Source: Batkoa obscura (Eukaryota; Entomophthoromycota; Entomophthoromycetes; Entomophthorales; Batkoaceae). From it: DNA of 32,500 bases. Location of the stretch: positions 1 through 32,500 of the forward strand of contig JASVEC010000140.1 of the NCBI GenBank assembly GCA_030770535.1, in the 5' to 3' direction. Below are positions 30,527 through 32,500 of this stretch, in pieces. The notes under the pieces are model-generated. The model did not search any database. It was given only the letters and a program-made list of their open reading frames with translations, and had not been told where the DNA came from. How positions within the stretch are numbered: position 1 is the first letter of the stretch; the number at the start of each line of letters is the position of its first letter. Position numbers and translations under genes: made by a program.

Positions 30527-31196
30527 CAATGTTATATTGTTTTTTATTAAGATATTAGTTAGAAAAAAAAGTTTAAAAAAAGTTAAAGCTAAGGTTAAAA
30601 AAGTTGAAACTGAAGTTAAAAATAAAAAATAAAAAATAAAAAATAAAAAATAAAAAATAAAAAATAAAAAATAAAAAATAAAAAATAAAAAATAAAATAA
30701 AAAGTAAAAATAATTTTAAAATAAATATGATAAGAAATACTTTATTGTAATAAACAACCTTGTTATTTGATTTAAAAATAATAATAATAAAAATAATAGT
30801 ATATCTAGATATCACAAAAACAGGCAAAGTTTAATATACAAAAACAACATAAAAAAAATAAGTAAGCTTTATTAAATAATAATAATAAAACTCAAAGTTT
30901 AATAATTTTGGAAAAAAATCATTAATTTAAAAATTAAATCTATATATATTTAACCATACATTTGAATCAAAATAATCTAATTAATAAATATTATTCTAAA
31001 CTAACTTAAATAGCTTTTTACTTTTTTATCTAATATTATTTATATTTATAACTTGATATTATAATTAAAATATTGTAATAACTATATTTATTCAGATAAG
31101 CTAGTAATAAATATTTTATATAATTGACAGTTTATTACAAGCTATGTTTATAAATTATAATCTATTTTAATTATATAACTTAAAACCTGTTAATAC
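30527..31196. other. AT-rich DNA with a 7-mer run
   Basis: No gene. It includes the AAAAAAT tandem (next entry). Near 31080-31115, TATTCAGATAAGCTAGTAAT resembles E2 near 4395, a short E-related relic. Confidence 0.5.
30618..30705. repeat. (TAAAAAA)n minisatellite-like run
   Basis: About eleven consecutive 7-bp units of one T and six A. The minus-strand open frame at 30573-30827 is its translation. Confidence 0.9.
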
Positions 31197-31678
31197 TGTG
31201 AAAGTTGATACTCGGTGGTCGGAGTTAAAAGCTACTCTTGCTTAATTAACTTGCCTTGAGTCGAACAGCCTTAGTTTATGTAACTAAGATAGACTTAACT
31301 TAATAGAAATAGTACGTAATAAGCTACGAATCATGTAAAACAAATATAATGGAAGATACTACCGTAAAATCTATGTAAGATGTTGTCAGAAAGATTTAGT
31401 GACTTTATTAATGATACGTTATCAGGGAGTAATCCAATTAAAAAAGCCTCGAGTTAGTATGTTGAAGGATCTCTTTTATACTCCAACTGGGTGGCTATAT
31501 ATATGAAACATTATAACAGTTATTCCTTATTATAGTTGCCAAGTATGGACATTAAAACGTGGACAATAAGTTCTTCATGATCAGGTGGTAGCAATTCTTA
31601 CAGAAAATCTATATAAGGAACTCTGAATTAATTATCATATTATAATCAATCCTAGAGCTAATGAATCGATATTTCACA
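31197..31678 (+). mobile_element. Solo-LTR-like repeat B, copy B10
   Basis: A 482-bp copy of the B2/B3 type in its middle and short type at the 3' end. If the ends are taken as GTGAAA and TTTCAC, the flanks show a perfect 6-bp AATACT duplication (31192-31197, 31678-31683); with TG/CA ends the matching flank is ATAC. It is the clearest simple insertion of the family. Confidence 0.68.
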
Positions 31679-32248
31679 ATACTAGCTTTATTTAGTTATA
31701 ATGCTGCATTTTATAGTTGTTTTTATACTAAGCATTATGTTTATTAAACAATTGTGTTTTAAACTTTATATGCATCTTTAGCTTTTTTTGCAAATTATTA
31801 TTATTATTTTTAGCTATAATAAATAGCTATTTAACATAAACATATATTTTTTAATCATATTATTATTATCATAATTATAATTTTATGCTTTATTAAACAA
31901 CTTTTTAAATATTTTATATACTTTTTTAGCGTTTTTAGAAAACTTTTTTTAAAATTTTAACTTTTCATAACTAACACAAAGCAACCAGGCTTTAAGCACC
32001 AAATTTTATATACTTAAAGTTATTATTTTTGTTTTATTATTGTTTTTTATAATATACAACTTAATCATTTAATCCTGAATTCTAAATATTTTTATTATTG
32101 TTTTGTTTATTATATTTTTATTTTTATTTACTATAACTAATTGATAATATCATTATAATTAATAAAGTCTAATTAATTAAATGTTTTTAAAATTTCGCTA
32201 TTATTTGTTTTTTTTACTAATGTTTATTATTTTTATAAACTATATTTA
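31679..32248. other. AT-rich intergenic DNA
   Basis: No gene or known repeat recognised over 570 bp. Confidence 0.5.
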
Positions 32249-32346
32249 AGGGTGTTCTTTTTGGTTTCATTACTTTTTCCACTTTTTAAGCGCTATTTGA
32301 GTGAAAAAATTGTTAGTAAAATTGTTGAACAAAAAAATACATCCTC
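32249..32346 (+). mobile_element. MITE family A, copy A29
   Basis: AGGGTGTTCTTTTTGG to ACATCCTC; core AAGCGCTATTTGAGTG preserved. Confidence 0.87.
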
Positions 32347-32500
32347 ATTTTAAAATAATAATTTTTAAAACTTAATGTTATTTAAGATATTTATTACATT
32401 AAAAAAATAAATATTCTAATTTTTATTACTATATAACCCCCAAATTAAATAACACCATTTGGTTTTCCTTAATTTTTTACATATGTACGTGGTGTTTTAA

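Noticed and set aside
30573-30827. 84-codon phenylalanine-rich open frame on the minus strand
   Set aside because: It is a translation of the (TAAAAAA)n run.
1634-32346. Regularly recurring ~98-bp repeats suggesting a CRISPR-like array
   Set aside because: Copies lie in both orientations at irregular distances, have terminal inverted repeats and target duplications, and sit at a eukaryotic telomere. They are MITEs.

Overview
This window looks like the left end of a nuclear chromosome from a eukaryote with a very AT-rich genome. Positions 1-842 are an almost pure CCCTAA array (telomere, G-rich strand TTAGGG pointing outward). The rest is gene-poor, strongly AT-rich subtelomeric DNA built mostly from transposable elements. 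The only intact host gene I can support is a tRNA-Pro(UGG) at 27671-27742. The TTAGGG telomere, extreme AT richness, dense small transposons and C-to-T biased decay of repeats would fit an early-diverging fungus such as an arbuscular mycorrhizal (Glomeromycotina) genome. That assignment is an inference; other AT-rich eukaryotes are not excluded.

Five repeat families explain most of the structure. Family A is a ~98-bp MITE with GGGG(G/A)TGT ends and 4-bp target duplications, with 29 copies recognised. Family C is a ~2.4-kb DNA transposon with 22-bp terminal inverted repeats, encoding a decayed DDE-like transposase of about 550 residues. One nearly complete copy lies at 20001-22732, a second A-riddled copy at 25280-27608, a third truncated copy at 29421-30064, and there are small fragments. 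The first ~40 bp of C resemble one end of A, so A is probably a non-autonomous relative moved by the C transposase. Family B is a 360-550-bp repeat beginning TGTGAAA and ending TTTCACA (11 copies). It carries no coding region and looks most like solo LTRs of an unseen retroelement; it is treated here as a fossil. Family D comprises two degenerate Tc1/mariner-like transposons (12019-13910 and about 14321-15996). Family E is a subtelomeric duplicated segment of about 1 kb (990-2011, and 3257-5172 with its right part inverted).

Layout: 1-842 telomere; 843-2436 E1 and low-complexity AT DNA; 2437-6644 a block of B, A and E2, including a large inverted pair of B copies; 6645-8503 C fragments, A copies and an old B; 8504-10230 sparse A copies; 10231-17257 an A-poor block with older sequence (a 14-bp inverted-repeat pair, a tRNA/SINE-like patch, two Tc1/mariner relics); 17258-19996 A and B; 20001-22732 C1 with a B inside; 22739-25163 A copies and an old B; 25280-27608 C2 cut by four A copies; tRNA-Pro; 27743-32500 sparse A, four B-family or C3 pieces and AT-rich filler.

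No protein-coding host gene is supported. Most long open frames here are translations of the telomere, of A or B repeats, or of A/T runs. The main points of interest are the A/C relationship, a GC-rich block downstream of the C transposase that stays identical while the rest decays, the transition-biased decay, and the B-mediated inversion that can be reconstructed by comparing E1 with E2.
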